DNA of 64,000 nucleotides from Streptomyces plumbidurans (GCF_019857225.1 NZ_JAFJSY010000052.1:1-64000), one strand, 5' to 3'. Counted from the first letter of the stretch, positions 15,114-23,382 are shown. Program-made: numbers and translations. The notes: generated by a model not told the origin, from the sequence alone.

Positions 15114-18100
15114 ATGTCCGGCTTCACGCATCTGCACACCGTCTCCGGGTTCTCGTTGCGCTACGGCGCCTCGCACCCGGAGCGGCTGGCGGAGCGTGCC
15201 TCCGAGCGGGGCATGGACGCCCTCGCGCTCACCGACCGCGACACCCTCGCGGGCGCGGTCCGCTTCGCCAATGCCTGCGCGAAGGCGGGCGTACGTCCGC
15301 TGTTCGGAGCGGACCTGGCGGTGGAGCCGCCCGCGCGGATCCGGGACGACGAGTCCGTACGGCGGGAACGGCGGCGCACTCCCGTGCGCGGCGGTGCCTT
15401 CATCGACGAATCGACACCCCGGGTCACCTTCCTCGCCCGGGACGGCGCCCGCGGCTGGGCCGGCCTGTGCCGACTGGTCAGCGCCGCCCACACCGCCGAC
15501 GGCCCGCCCCGGCTGCCGTGGACCGACAGCCACGCCGACGGTCTGACCGTGCTGCTCGGCCCCGCCTCCGACGTCGGTCGCGCACTGGCCGCCGGGCGTC
15601 CGGACCGGGCCGCGAAGCTCCTCGCCCCCTGGCGCGAGAGCTACGGCGACGCCCTGCGCCTCGAGGTCGTCTGGCACGGCCGCGAGGGCATCGGCCCCGG
15701 CTCCCTGCGGCTGGCCGCCCGCACCGTCGGCTTCGCCGCCGAGCAGCACGTCCGCCCGGTGCTCAGCAACGCCGTCCGCTACGCCGATCCCGGACTCGGC
15801 CCCGTCGCCGACGTCCTGGACGCGGCCCGCCGGCTGGTCCCCGTCGACCCGACGAGGGAACTGGACTCGGGGGAGGCCTGGCTCAAGGACGAGGGCGCCA
15901 TGCTCAGCGCCGCCGAGCGGATCGTGGAGGCCGCGGGATACCGGCGCGACACCGCCCACAGCCTGCTGGAGCAGACGCGGGCGACGGCCGCCGAGTGCCT
16001 GGTCGACCCCGACGACGACCTCGGCATGGGCGCCGTCCACTTCCCCGAACCGCATCTGGTCGGCGCGGGCCGCCGCACCGCCCAGCGGGCGCTGGCCTCA
16101 CGGGCGGCGGCCGGGATGGTCCGGCTCGGCTACGCGGACCGGCGCGCCCACTGGGAGCGGATGCACCACGAGCTGGACATCATCGCCCACCACGGCTTCG
16201 CCTCCTACTTCCTGACGGTCGCTCAAGTCGTGGACGACGTACGGAACATGGGCATCCGGGTGGCCGCGCGCGGCTCCGGCGCGGGCTCCCTGGTCAACCA
16301 CCTGCTCGGTATCGCGAACGCCGACCCGGTCGAACACGGGCTGCTGATGGAGCGCTTCCTGTCCAAGGAGCGGGTCGTGCTGCCGGACATCGACATCGAC
16401 GTGGAGTCCGCGCGCCGCATCGAGGTCTACCGCGCGATCATCGACCGGTTCGGCGAGGAGCGGGTCGCGACGGTCGCGATGCCGGAGACGTACCGCGTCC
16501 GGCACGCGATCCGTGACGTGGGCGCGGCCCTGTCCATGGACCCGGCCGACATCGACCGCATCGCCAAGTCCTTCCCGCACATCCGCGCCCGCGACGCCCG
16601 CGCGGCGCTCGACGAACTCCCCGAACTCAAGGGACTGGCGGAGGAGGTCCGGCAGGCGGGCGCGCGCTACGGGCGGTTCTGGGAGCTGGTCGAGGCGCTC
16701 GACGCCCTGCCGCGCGGAGTCGCGATGCACCCCTGCGGAGTGCTGCTGTCCGACGCCTCCCTGCTCTCCCGTACGCCGGTGATGCCGACCAGCGGCGAGG
16801 GGCTGCCCATGTCGCAGTTCGACAAGGACGACGTGGAGGACCTCGGACTGCTCAAACTGGACGTCCTGGGCGTACGGATGCAGTCGGCGATGGCGCATGC
16901 GGTCGCCGAGGTGGAGCGGGCCGAGGGAAAGCGGATCGACCTGGACGCACTCGCGAGCGGCGACCCGGCTACGTATCAACTCATCCGTTCCACCGAGACG
17001 TTGGGCTGCTTCCAGATCGAGTCGCCGGGCCAGCGGGATCTGGTGGGCAGGTTGCAGCCGGCCACCTTCCACGACCTCGTGGTGGACATCTCGCTCTTCC
17101 GGCCCGGCCCGGTCGCCGCGGACATGGTGCGGCCGTTCATCGAGGCGCGGCACGGGCGGGCGCCCGTCACCTACCCCCACCCGGATCTGGAGGAGGCGCT
17201 GAGGGGGACGTACGGGGTCGTCGTCTTCCACGAGCAGATCATCGACATCGTCGCCGTCCTGACCGGCTGCGGGCGCGGCGAGGCGGACCGGGTGCGGCGC
17301 GGGCTGTCGGACCCGGAGTCGCAGGGGCGGATCAAGGTGTGGTTCGCCCAGCACGCGGCGGCGAACGGATACGACGCAGAAACGATTCGGCGCACCTGGG
17401 AGATCGTGGAGGCCTTCGGCAGCTACGGCTTCTGCAAGGCGCACGCTGTCGCCTTCGCGGTGCCGACATACCAGTCCGCCTGGCTGAAGGCGCACCACCC
17501 GGCCGCCTTCTATGCGGGCCTGCTCACCCACGACCCCGGGATGTACTCGAAGCGGCTGCTGCTGGCGGACGCGCGGCGGCGGGGGGTGCCGGTGCTTCCG
17601 CTGGACGTGAACCGGTCGGCGGTCGCACACCGTATCGAACTGGTGTCTGAATCACCCGTGAAGTGGGGCCTGCGGCTCGCCCTCTCCGACGTGCACGGCA
17701 TCAGCGAGGCCGAGGCGGCACGGATCGCGGAGGGGCAGCCGTACGCCTCGCTGCTGGACTTCTGGGAGCGGGCGCGTCCCAGTCGGCCGCTGGCCGGGCG
17801 GCTCGCGCAGGTAGGGGCGTTGGACGCCTTCGGGGCCAACCGCCGTGATCTGCAACTGCACCTCACCGAGCTGCACCGGGGCGCCCGGGGCGCGGGCGGG
17901 GGCCAACTCCCGCTGGCGGGCGGGCGGAAGACGGCGCCGGCCGGACTGCCCGACCTGTCGGAGGCGGAGAAACTCAGCGCCGAACTGGGAGTGCTGTCGA
18001 TGGACGCCTCGCACAACCTGATGGACGACCACCGGGCCTTCCTCGACGAGCTGGGCGTGATGTCCGCGCGCCGGCTGCGCGAGGCCAGGCACGGCGAGAC

Positions 18101-18560
18101 GGTGCTGGTCGCGGGCGCCAAGGCGGCCACCCAGACCCCGCCGATCCGGTCCGGCAAGCGGGTCATCTTCTCCACCCTGGACGACGGCACGGGCCTGGTG
18201 GACCTCGCCTTCTTCGACGACTCCCACGACGCCTGCGCCCACACCGTCTTCCACTCCTGGCTGCTGCTGGTGCGCGGGGTGGTGCAGCGACGCGGCCCGC
18301 GCAGCCTCAGCGTGGTGGGCGCGGCCGCCTGGAACCTCGCCGAACTGGCCGAACTGCGCGCCGAGGGCGGCCTCGACGAGGTGGCGGCGCGGCTGGCGGA
18401 GCCGGTACGGGAGGACGCGGGCGGGGACCCGGCACGCGGCAGACGCATCCACATGCCGACCGGATACCAGATGAACCCATGGGCCGATCTGCGGCCGGCG
18501 GGTCAAGAGCCCTCACAGGTACGGAAGTTGTGGCACCAGAGCCCGGGGAGTGCGGGATGA
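15114..18560 (+). CDS. dnaE2: Error-prone DNA polymerase III alpha subunit DnaE2
   Basis: 1148-residue C-family replicative-type polymerase of the DnaE2 (ImuC) class used in mutagenic translesion synthesis. Domains: N-terminal PHP (HLHTVSGFSLRYG at about 5-17), the polymerase core with catalytic Asp motifs PDIDIDVE near 425 and KLDVLGVRMQS near 580, helix-hairpin-helix region, and a C-terminal OB fold (about 990-1090). Start ATG 15114 is 6 bp after GCGGAGG; a GTG at 15108 overlaps that site. The SOS box at 15086-15097 predicts LexA control. The 3' end overlaps the next gene (a Y-family polymerase-like protein) as ATGA, forming a two-gene mutagenesis cassette. An imuA' gene, the third partner in mycobacteria and proteobacteria, is absent. 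Confidence 0.95.
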   Translation: MSGFTHLHTVSGFSLRYGASHPERLAERASERGMDALALTDRDTLAGAVRFANACAKAGVRPLFGADLAVEPPARIRDDESVRRERRRTPVRGGAFIDESTPRVTFLARDGARGWAGLCRLVSAAHTADGPPRLPWTDSHADGLTVLLGPASDVGRALAAGRPDRAAKLLAPWRESYGDALRLEVVWHGREGIGPGSLRLAARTVGFAAEQHVRPVLSNAVRYADPGLGPVADVLDAARRLVPVDPTRELDSGEAWLKDEGAMLSAAERIVEAAGYRRDTAHSLLEQTRATAAECLVDPDDDLGMGAVHFPEPHLVGAGRRTAQRALASRAAAGMVRLGYADRRAHWERMHHELDIIAHHGFASYFLTVAQVVDDVRNMGIRVAARGSGAGSLVNHLLGIANADPVEHGLLMERFLSKERVVLPDIDIDVESARRIEVYRAIIDRFGEERVATVAMPETYRVRHAIRDVGAALSMDPADIDRIAKSFPHIRARDARAALDELPELKGLAEEVRQAGARYGRFWELVEALDALPRGVAMHPCGVLLSDASLLSRTPVMPTSGEGLPMSQFDKDDVEDLGLLKLDVLGVRMQSAMAHAVAEVERAEGKRIDLDALASGDPATYQLIRSTETLGCFQIESPGQRDLVGRLQPATFHDLVVDISLFRPGPVAADMVRPFIEARHGRAPVTYPHPDLEEALRGTYGVVVFHEQIIDIVAVLTGCGRGEADRVRRGLSDPESQGRIKVWFAQHAAANGYDAETIRRTWEIVEAFGSYGFCKAHAVAFAVPTYQSAWLKAHHPAAFYAGLLTHDPGMYSKRLLLADARRRGVPVLPLDVNRSAVAHRIELVSESPVKWGLRLALSDVHGISEAEAARIAEGQPYASLLDFWERARPSRPLAGRLAQVGALDAFGANRRDLQLHLTELHRGARGAGGGQLPLAGGRKTAPAGLPDLSEAEKLSAELGVLSMDASHNLMDDHRAFLDELGVMSARRLREARHGETVLVAGAKAATQTPPIRSGKRVIFSTLDDGTGLVDLAFFDDSHDACAHTVFHSWLLLVRGVVQRRGPRSLSVVGAAAWNLAELAELRAEGGLDEVAARLAEPVREDAGGDPARGRRIHMPTGYQMNPWADLRPAGQEPSQVRKLWHQSPGSAG

Positions 18561-19531
18561 CCATTCTGTGCGTACGTTTCCAGCTGCCGCCGGACGACGA
18601 GGCCGCGCTGCCTGAACTCCTCGGACTGCTGGAGGAGTTCACCCCGGTCGTCGAGGCGCTGCCGCCCGACGGGGCACTGGCCGATCTGCGGGGCGCCGAA
18701 CGGTACTTCGGACGCGACGCGGTCGAACTGGCGGCAGTGATCCGGGTCCGCGCGCTGGCCCTGCACGGCGTCGACTGCGTGATCGGCGCCGGTCCGGGCC
18801 CGATGCTGGCGCGTGTGGCGCTGCGCGACGCCCGGCCCGGGGTGACCCGCGCGGTGCCCGAACACCCGGACGGCATCGCGGAGTTCCTCGCGGACCGGCC
18901 GGTCACCGTGCTCCCCGGCGTCGGCACGGCCACCGCACGCACCCTGTGCGACTACGGCCTCGACACCCTGGGCCGGGTCGCCGCCGCACCGCTGTCCACA
19001 CTTCAGCGGCTGATCGGCGCGAAGGCGGCCCGCGAACTGCACGAGAAGGCGGGCGGCATCGACCGCGGCCGGGTCGTGCCGAACGCGGTCTCCCGCTCCC
19101 TGGCCACCGAACGCCCCTTCACCCGCGACGAGTTGTCCCCGGACCGGCACCGCCGCGCCCTGCTGTCCGCCGCCGAGGAACTGGGCTCCCGGCTGCGCGC
19201 CCTGGACAAGGTCTGCACCACCCTCACCCTCACCGTCCGCTACGCCGACCGCACCGCGACGACCCGCACCCGCACCCTGAAGGAACCCACCGCCCACTCG
19301 CCCGCCCTGACCAGGACGGCGTACGGCATGTACGAGTCCCTCGGCCTCCAGCGCGCCCGGGTCCGCGCGTTCGTCCTGCGCGCCGAAGGGCTCAGCCCCG
19401 CGGAACAGGCCTCTTACCAGCTGGTCTTCGATCCCGCGGAGGAGAAGGTCCGCCGGGTCGAGGAGGTCGCGGACCGCGTACGGGCGAAGTTCGGACCGCA
19501 CGCGGTGCTGCCGGGCGCGCTGGTGGCGTAG
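18557..19531 (+). CDS. imuB: Y-family polymerase homologue, ImuB-like, catalytic acids missing
   Basis: 324-residue protein of the DinB/UmuC/ImuB superfamily, translationally coupled to dnaE2. At the N-terminus, where active Y-family polymerases have V-D-M-D-x-F, it reads ILCVRFQL; where they have S-I-D-E-x-x-x-D it has DGALADLRGAERYFG. Both metal-binding motifs are therefore lost, as in ImuB proteins that act as adaptors between DnaE2, the beta clamp and RecA-related factors. A helix-hairpin-helix (LPGVGTATARTLCDYGLDTLGRV) near 120 and a little-finger-like C-terminal domain are retained. It is shorter than mycobacterial ImuB (about 500 residues) and lacks an obvious long C-terminal tail. Gene order dnaE2-imuB is reversed relative to imuA-imuB-dnaE2 operons. 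The symbol denotes class. Confidence 0.8.
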   Translation: MTILCVRFQLPPDDEAALPELLGLLEEFTPVVEALPPDGALADLRGAERYFGRDAVELAAVIRVRALALHGVDCVIGAGPGPMLARVALRDARPGVTRAVPEHPDGIAEFLADRPVTVLPGVGTATARTLCDYGLDTLGRVAAAPLSTLQRLIGAKAARELHEKAGGIDRGRVVPNAVSRSLATERPFTRDELSPDRHRRALLSAAEELGSRLRALDKVCTTLTLTVRYADRTATTRTRTLKEPTAHSPALTRTAYGMYESLGLQRARVRAFVLRAEGLSPAEQASYQLVFDPAEEKVRRVEEVADRVRAKFGPHAVLPGALVA

Positions 19532-19534
19532 CCG

Positions 19535-19909
19535 TCACCGCGCCCACGGGGGCGCCACCCGGGTGCCGTCGGTCAGCTCGGCCTCCAGCCCGATGGAGGT
19601 GGTGACCCAGGAAGCCGCCGTCCGGTCGGTGGGGTTCTCGATACCGAGCGTCGCGCCCGGATTGACGACGACGGTGTCGCCCGCCGTGATGCGGTCGGTG
19701 CGGCCGTCCAGGCTGATGAGCAGCTCACCGGCGAGCAGATGGAAGATCTCCTCGCGGGTGACGGTGTGCTCGGGTGCCTTAATACCCGGCGGGAACTCTG
19801 CCCGCCAGGCGCAGAGTTCCTTGCTCCCGGCCAGTGGCGAGGCGTACGAGACGAAACGGGTGCCGTGCATCTCGTGCGTGACGGCTTCGGACGTGCGGAT
19901 GACGGGCAT
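19535..19909 (-). CDS. Small cupin-domain protein
   Basis: 124-residue single-domain cupin. PEHTVTREEIFHLLAGEL (about 45-62) contains cupin motif 1 His/Glu ligands and GDTVVVNPGATLGIEN (about 76-91) motif 2, though motif 2 lacks the usual His. Single cupins of this size bind metal and small ligands or act as dioxygenases or isomerases; no substrate is evident. Start ATG 19909 follows GAGAGG. It is divergent from a MarR-family gene, and two perfect palindromes lie between them, so the MarR protein very likely represses it. Loss of one metal ligand leaves room for a purely ligand-binding role. Confidence 0.8.
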   Translation of the reverse strand: MPVIRTSEAVTHEMHGTRFVSYASPLAGSKELCAWRAEFPPGIKAPEHTVTREEIFHLLAGELLISLDGRTDRITAGDTVVVNPGATLGIENPTDRTAASWVTTSIGLEAELTDGTRVAPPWAR

Positions 19910-19964
19910 GGCTGCCTCTCGTTCGGTGGGTGTGCTCGACGGGTGTGCTCGGGGACAGGGCAGA

Positions 19965-20011
19965 TGGTCAAGCAGCTTGACCACTTCCTCTATGGTCAAG
20001 CTGCTTGACCA
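19965..20011. promoter_or_regulatory. Tandem perfect 19-bp palindromes (MarR operators)
   Basis: TGGTCAAGCAGCTTGACCA at 19965-19983 and TGGTCAAGCTGCTTGACCA at 19993-20011. Each is perfectly symmetric around its central base; the two differ only at that base. Their centres are 28 bp apart. They lie in the divergent cupin/MarR promoter region and have the size and symmetry of MarR-family operators. Confidence 0.85.
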
Positions 20012-20038
20012 TTACGTCAAGGGTGTTTCAATGCCCTC

Positions 20039-20485
20039 GTGCAGAACTCCGAGGCCATGGCCCTGTCCACCGCTCTGCTCGCCGTCGCCGGTGAGCTCAC
20101 CCAGCGCATCAACGAGGGGGTCCTCGCCCGCGGGTTCGAGGGGATCAGGCCCGCGCACGGGTTCGCGTTCGTGCGGCTCGCGCCCGACGGGGCGACGGTG
20201 ACCGAGCTCGCCGCGCACCTCGGCGTGACGAAGCAGGCGGCGAGTCAGCTCGTCGACGAGATCGTGCGCAAGGGATACGCCGAGCGGCGGGCGCACCCCG
20301 GTGACGCGCGGGCGCGGCTGATCGTGCTGACCGAGCGGGGCTGGGCCTGCACCCGGGCCGCGGAGGAGGCGGCCGCGGAGGTCGTGCGGGGGTGGGGGCA
20401 GGTGCTCGGGGAGGGCGAAGTGCGGGCGTTGTGGCGGCAGTTGGGGAGCATCGCGCCCTATGGGCGGATCAGGCCCACCTGGTGA
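20039..20485 (+). CDS. MarR-family transcriptional regulator
   Basis: 148-residue winged-helix regulator. GATVTELAAHLGVTKQAASQLVDEIV (about 51-76) is the recognition helix-turn-helix, and the wing RRAHPGDARARLIVLTERG (about 83-101) has the Asp-x-Arg signature of MarR proteins. Long N- and C-terminal helices form the dimer interface. The start is tentatively GTG 20039; no good ribosome binding site precedes it, so the message may be nearly leaderless, and ATG 20057 is an alternative. The protein probably autoregulates and represses the divergent cupin gene through the two palindromes. The inducer is unknown. Confidence 0.87.
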   Translation: MQNSEAMALSTALLAVAGELTQRINEGVLARGFEGIRPAHGFAFVRLAPDGATVTELAAHLGVTKQAASQLVDEIVRKGYAERRAHPGDARARLIVLTERGWACTRAAEEAAAEVVRGWGQVLGEGEVRALWRQLGSIAPYGRIRPTW

Positions 20486-20530
20486 CGGTTGATCAGCGGT
20501 AACTGCACAGTCAATTATCACTGGAAGTTT

Positions 20531-20574
20531 TTACTGACGCGTAACTTCACACTTGCACTACTCGCTCGTAACTT
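20531..20574. promoter_or_regulatory. Direct-repeat boxes upstream of the lipase
   Basis: Two related boxes, TTACTGACGCGTAACTT (from 20531) and CTACTCGCTCGTAACTT (from 20558), repeat at a 27-bp offset. Each contains TAC-N6-GTA, an imperfect palindrome. The second shares 13 bp with 13648-13660 upstream of a secreted protease. They lie 85-125 bp before the lipase start and look like activator or repressor sites. No candidate protein is identified. Confidence 0.5.
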
Positions 20575-20657
20575 GACGAGTGAACAGCATCTCTCGTGAT
20601 CCGGATCACAGGGCGTAAGGCCATCGCAACTCCCTTGAGCCGCAAGGAGATCACACG

Positions 20658-21521
20658 ATGCTGCCCTGGAAACGACTGCTCAGACCCCTCGCCGCCCTGC
20701 TGCTGACCGCCTCGGTCGCCGTCGTCCCGGCCGCCACCGTCGCACACGCCTCCGAAGCCCCCCACACCGGCTGGAACGACTACTCCTGCAAGCCCTCCGC
20801 CGCCCACCCCCGCCCTGTCGTCCTGGTCCACGGCACCTTCGGCAACTCGGTCGACAACTGGCTCGCCCTCGCCCCCTATCTGGAGAACCGCGGCTACTGC
20901 GTCTTCTCCCTGGACTACGGCCAGTTGTCCGGCGTCCCCCTCTTCTACGGTCTCGGCCCCATCGACAAGTCGGCCGAGCAGCTCTCCACCTACGTCGACA
21001 AGGTGCTGGCCGCCACCGGCGCCGCCAAGGCCGACCTCGTCGGTCACTCGCAGGGCGGCATGATGCCCCGCTACTACCTCAAGTTCCTCGGCGGCGCCGC
21101 CAAGGTGAACGCCCTCGTCGGCATCGCGCCCGACAACCACGGCACCGACCTGGACGGCCTGGCCAACCTGCTCCCGTACTTCCCGGGCGCCTCGGACCTG
21201 CTGTCCAAGAACACGCCAGGACTGGCCGACCAGATCGTCGGATCCGCGTTCCTCGCCAAGCTCAACGCCGGCGGCGACACCGTCCCCGGCGTCCACTACA
21301 CGGTCATCGCCACCAAGCACGACGAGGTGGTCACGCCGTACAGCAGCCAGTTCCTGAGCGGTTCCGACGTCCACAACGTCCTGATCCAGGACCGGTGTTC
21401 ACTCGACCTGTCCGAACACGTCCTGATCGGTCTCACCGACCGGATCGCCTTCCACGAGGTGGCCAACGCACTCGACCCGGCACACGCCACCGCCACCACC
21501 TGCGCGTCGGTGCTGAGCTGA
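20658..21521 (+). CDS. Secreted lipase/esterase (Lipase_2 alpha/beta hydrolase)
   Basis: 287-residue secreted alpha/beta hydrolase of the PF01674-type bacterial lipases. Signal peptide 1-32 ends VAHA-SEA. The oxyanion-hole motif is VLVHGTFGN (55-63); the nucleophile is Ser131 in VGHSQGG; the acid is probably Asp222 (TKHDEVV) and the base His254 (SEHVLIG). Cys residues at about 45, 81, 247 and 283 could form two disulfides. Start ATG 20658 follows AAGGAGA. The gene has its own promoter region with repeated boxes and ends convergently with an LPMO gene across a shared terminator. It hydrolyses acyl esters outside the cell; chain-length preference is not readable. Confidence 0.9.
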   Translation: MLPWKRLLRPLAALLLTASVAVVPAATVAHASEAPHTGWNDYSCKPSAAHPRPVVLVHGTFGNSVDNWLALAPYLENRGYCVFSLDYGQLSGVPLFYGLGPIDKSAEQLSTYVDKVLAATGAAKADLVGHSQGGMMPRYYLKFLGGAAKVNALVGIAPDNHGTDLDGLANLLPYFPGASDLLSKNTPGLADQIVGSAFLAKLNAGGDTVPGVHYTVIATKHDEVVTPYSSQFLSGSDVHNVLIQDRCSLDLSEHVLIGLTDRIAFHEVANALDPAHATATTCASVLS

Positions 21522-21532
21522 CGCGAAAAACC

Positions 21533-21567
21533 GGGGCCTGTCCGGCCTGAGCCGCCGGACGGGCCCC
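21533..21567. terminator. Bidirectional terminator between lipase and LPMO
   Basis: Stem GGGGCCTGTCCGGC / GCCGGACGGGCCCC (13 of 14 pairs) with a 7-nt loop in the 60-bp convergent gap. Confidence 0.85.
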
Positions 21568-21581
21568 GCCCCCCGTGGGAT

Positions 21582-22574
21582 CTACCGGCCCCCGCGCCTG
21601 CGCACCGAGGCGAACAGGGCCGCCGAGCCGAGGGCCAGCGCGGCCGCCCCGCCCATGGCGATGTACGGGGTGCTTCCGCTGCCCCCGGTCTCGGCGAGGT
21701 TCTGCACCGACGTGCCCGAACTGCCCGCCGCCTTCGGCTCGTTGGCGGCCACGGGGTCCGTCGTCGTCAGGGCGTCCTGGTCGCCGTGGCCGTGGTGTTC
21801 GATCGTCGACTTGTCGGCACCGTCCGCGATCTGCTGGTCCGAGGGCGCGGAGGCGGCCGGCGCGGGCGTCGAACCGCTCGGCGTACCACCACCGCTCGCC
21901 GAACCGCTCGGCGTACCACTACCACCGCCGTTGCTGCTGCCGAAGGCGACGTCCGAGCAGGAGTAGAAGGCCTCCGGGCTGTCCGAGCGCTGCCAGACCG
22001 CGTACAGCAGCTGCTTGCCGGAGCGCTGGGGGAGGGTGCCGGAGAAGGTGTAGAAGCCGCCGGAGGCGACCGGGTCGGTGGCCGTCGCCACCGGGTGCTC
22101 AAGGTCCAGGTCCGACCAGGCGAGCGGCTGCGACGGGTCGTAGCCGTCCTTGGTGATGTACACCTTGAAGGTGCCCTTGTGCGGGGCGGTCACGCGGTAC
22201 TTGAAGGTGTACGACCCGCTGCTCACGCTCGTCGCGGGCCAGTCGGCGCGGGCCAGGTCGAGCCCCTTGAACTCCTCGCTGTTGGCGCTGCACAGCTTGC
22301 CGTCCGGGATCAGCGCCTGGTGCTGTCCGGCGGCGTCACCGATGCGGATGCCGTTCCAGTCGTACAGCGCCTGGGTGCCGCCGGCCGCGACGGCCGCCTT
22401 GCACGCGTCCGACTTCGGGCTCTCCGGGCCCTCCGCGTAGCACTGCGAGACCCGGCTGACCGGGTCGCCCATCGAGCCGTGGGCCGACGCCGGGGCGGCG
22501 GCGAGGAAGGTCAGGGCGAGCGGGGCCGCGCCGAGAACGGTGAGGGCGGCGACCGTGCGGCGGCGTGCGGACAT
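21582..22574 (-). CDS. AA10 lytic polysaccharide monooxygenase with LAETG sorting-like tail
   Basis: 330-residue secreted copper monooxygenase (AA10, chitin-binding PF03067 type). Signal peptide 1-31 ends ASA; the mature N-terminal residue is His32 (HGSMGDPVSR), the copper histidine-brace ligand, with the second His at 132 (TAPHKGTFKVYITKDGYDP). AFYSCSDVAF closes the domain. A Ser/Gly/Pro linker with a doubled TPSGS unit (about 213-245) follows, then a variable part, LAETG at 293-297, a hydrophobic segment and RRRGGR. That order is the sortase sorting signal, with LAxTG favoured by class E sortases, so the enzyme is probably held in the cell wall. It resembles the S. coelicolor LpmP protein linked to copper-dependent development (from memory). 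Start ATG 22574 follows GAGGAG. Confidence 0.88.
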   Translation of the reverse strand: MSARRRTVAALTVLGAAPLALTFLAAAPASAHGSMGDPVSRVSQCYAEGPESPKSDACKAAVAAGGTQALYDWNGIRIGDAAGQHQALIPDGKLCSANSEEFKGLDLARADWPATSVSSGSYTFKYRVTAPHKGTFKVYITKDGYDPSQPLAWSDLDLEHPVATATDPVASGGFYTFSGTLPQRSGKQLLYAVWQRSDSPEAFYSCSDVAFGSSNGGGSGTPSGSASGGGTPSGSTPAPAASAPSDQQIADGADKSTIEHHGHGDQDALTTTDPVAANEPKAAGSSGTSVQNLAETGGSGSTPYIAMGGAAALALGSAALFASVRRRGGR

Positions 22575-22616
22575 GCGGAATCTCCTCGGAACGGAACGGT
22601 CCTGACGCGTGGGGTG

Positions 22617-22675
22617 AATCCCGTCGGGCGGATCCCGTGTGGGTCGGGTCCCGTGGGACGGATCCCGTGGGGGCG
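22617..22675. repeat. Short GGATCCCGTG-type repeats upstream of LPMO gene
   Basis: Imperfect copies of the decamer GG(A/G)TCCCGTG recur four times in this 59-bp stretch, including the palindrome GTCCCGTGGGAC. It lies just upstream of the LPMO promoter and may be regulatory or slippage-derived. Confidence 0.45.
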
Positions 22676-22792
22676 CGATCAGAAACTAGCCCCAAGGAAG
22701 GGTGAAATCGCCTGCTGGAGGCGGGTGATGGAGATCCTTATGGTGGCGTTAAGGGAGTGCTCAGACTGGGATCAGGTAATACCGTGCGCGGC

Positions 22793-23242
22793 ATGACCGA
22801 CGAGGAGATCCGGGCCGCCGTCGCCGCCGATGTACCGGCCGTGAAGGCCGTCACCGATGCCGCATACCACCCCTACATCGAGCGGATCGGGGTGGTGCCG
22901 GTACCCATGCGGGCGGACCACGCGGCGAACGTGGCCGCGGGCCGGGTGTTCGTGACCGGGGATCCCGTCGTGGGGCTCGTGGTGCTGGAGGAGCACGACG
23001 ACCATCTGTTCCTCGACAGCATCGCCGTCCACCCCGAGACGCACGGCCAGGGGGTGGGGCGACGGCTGCTGCAGTTCGTGGACGCACGCGCGCGTGCGCT
23101 CGGACTGCCCGAGGTCAGGCTCTACACCAACGCCATGATGTGGGAGAACCAGAAGATCTATCCGAAGTACGGCTACGAGATCGTGGAGCGGCGCTCGACC
23201 GGGCCGTACGACCGCATCCACTACCGCAAGCGGCTGGACTGA
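22793..23242 (+). CDS. GNAT-family N-acetyltransferase
   Basis: 149-residue GNAT acetyltransferase. The acetyl-CoA site is LDSIAVHPETHGQGVGRRLLQFV (about 75-97; Q/R-x-x-G-x-G/A pattern as QGVGRR), and motif B-like LYTNAMMWENQKIYPKYGYEIVERR is near the C-terminus. Start ATG 22793 is chosen; a GTG at 22757 with AAGGGA upstream would add 12 residues. The acceptor amine or amino acid is unknown. It is a single gene with no obvious operon partner. Confidence 0.82.
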   Translation: MTDEEIRAAVAADVPAVKAVTDAAYHPYIERIGVVPVPMRADHAANVAAGRVFVTGDPVVGLVVLEEHDDHLFLDSIAVHPETHGQGVGRRLLQFVDARARALGLPEVRLYTNAMMWENQKIYPKYGYEIVERRSTGPYDRIHYRKRLD

Positions 23243-23247
23243 CGTCG

Positions 23248-23382
23248 TCAGCCGTCGGGCCACCACGTTCTCGCGATGTCCCGGCGCACCTCGGGGCGTC
23301 CCGCGGGGCGCTCGTCAACCTCTTCGCGGACCCTGCGCGAGTCCGACTTCTTCAGGGGCTTCTGCACGGTGGTCCGGCGCAT
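23248..23382 (-). CDS. Small conserved-looking protein, 44 aa
   Basis: Short ORF with a strong ribosome binding site: GAAGGAGG ends 6 bp before ATG 23382. The product begins MRRTTVQKPLKKSDSRRVRE, is very rich in Arg, Lys, Asp and Glu, and ends with ARTWWPDG. It has no Cys, signal peptide or membrane segment. Codon third positions are GC-biased. It fills an otherwise empty 280-bp gap and is convergent with the GNAT gene (5-bp gap). Function unknown; highly charged small proteins of this type recur in streptomycetes and may bind nucleic acid or protein. Confidence 0.65.
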   Translation of the reverse strand: MRRTTVQKPLKKSDSRRVREEVDERPAGRPEVRRDIARTWWPDG

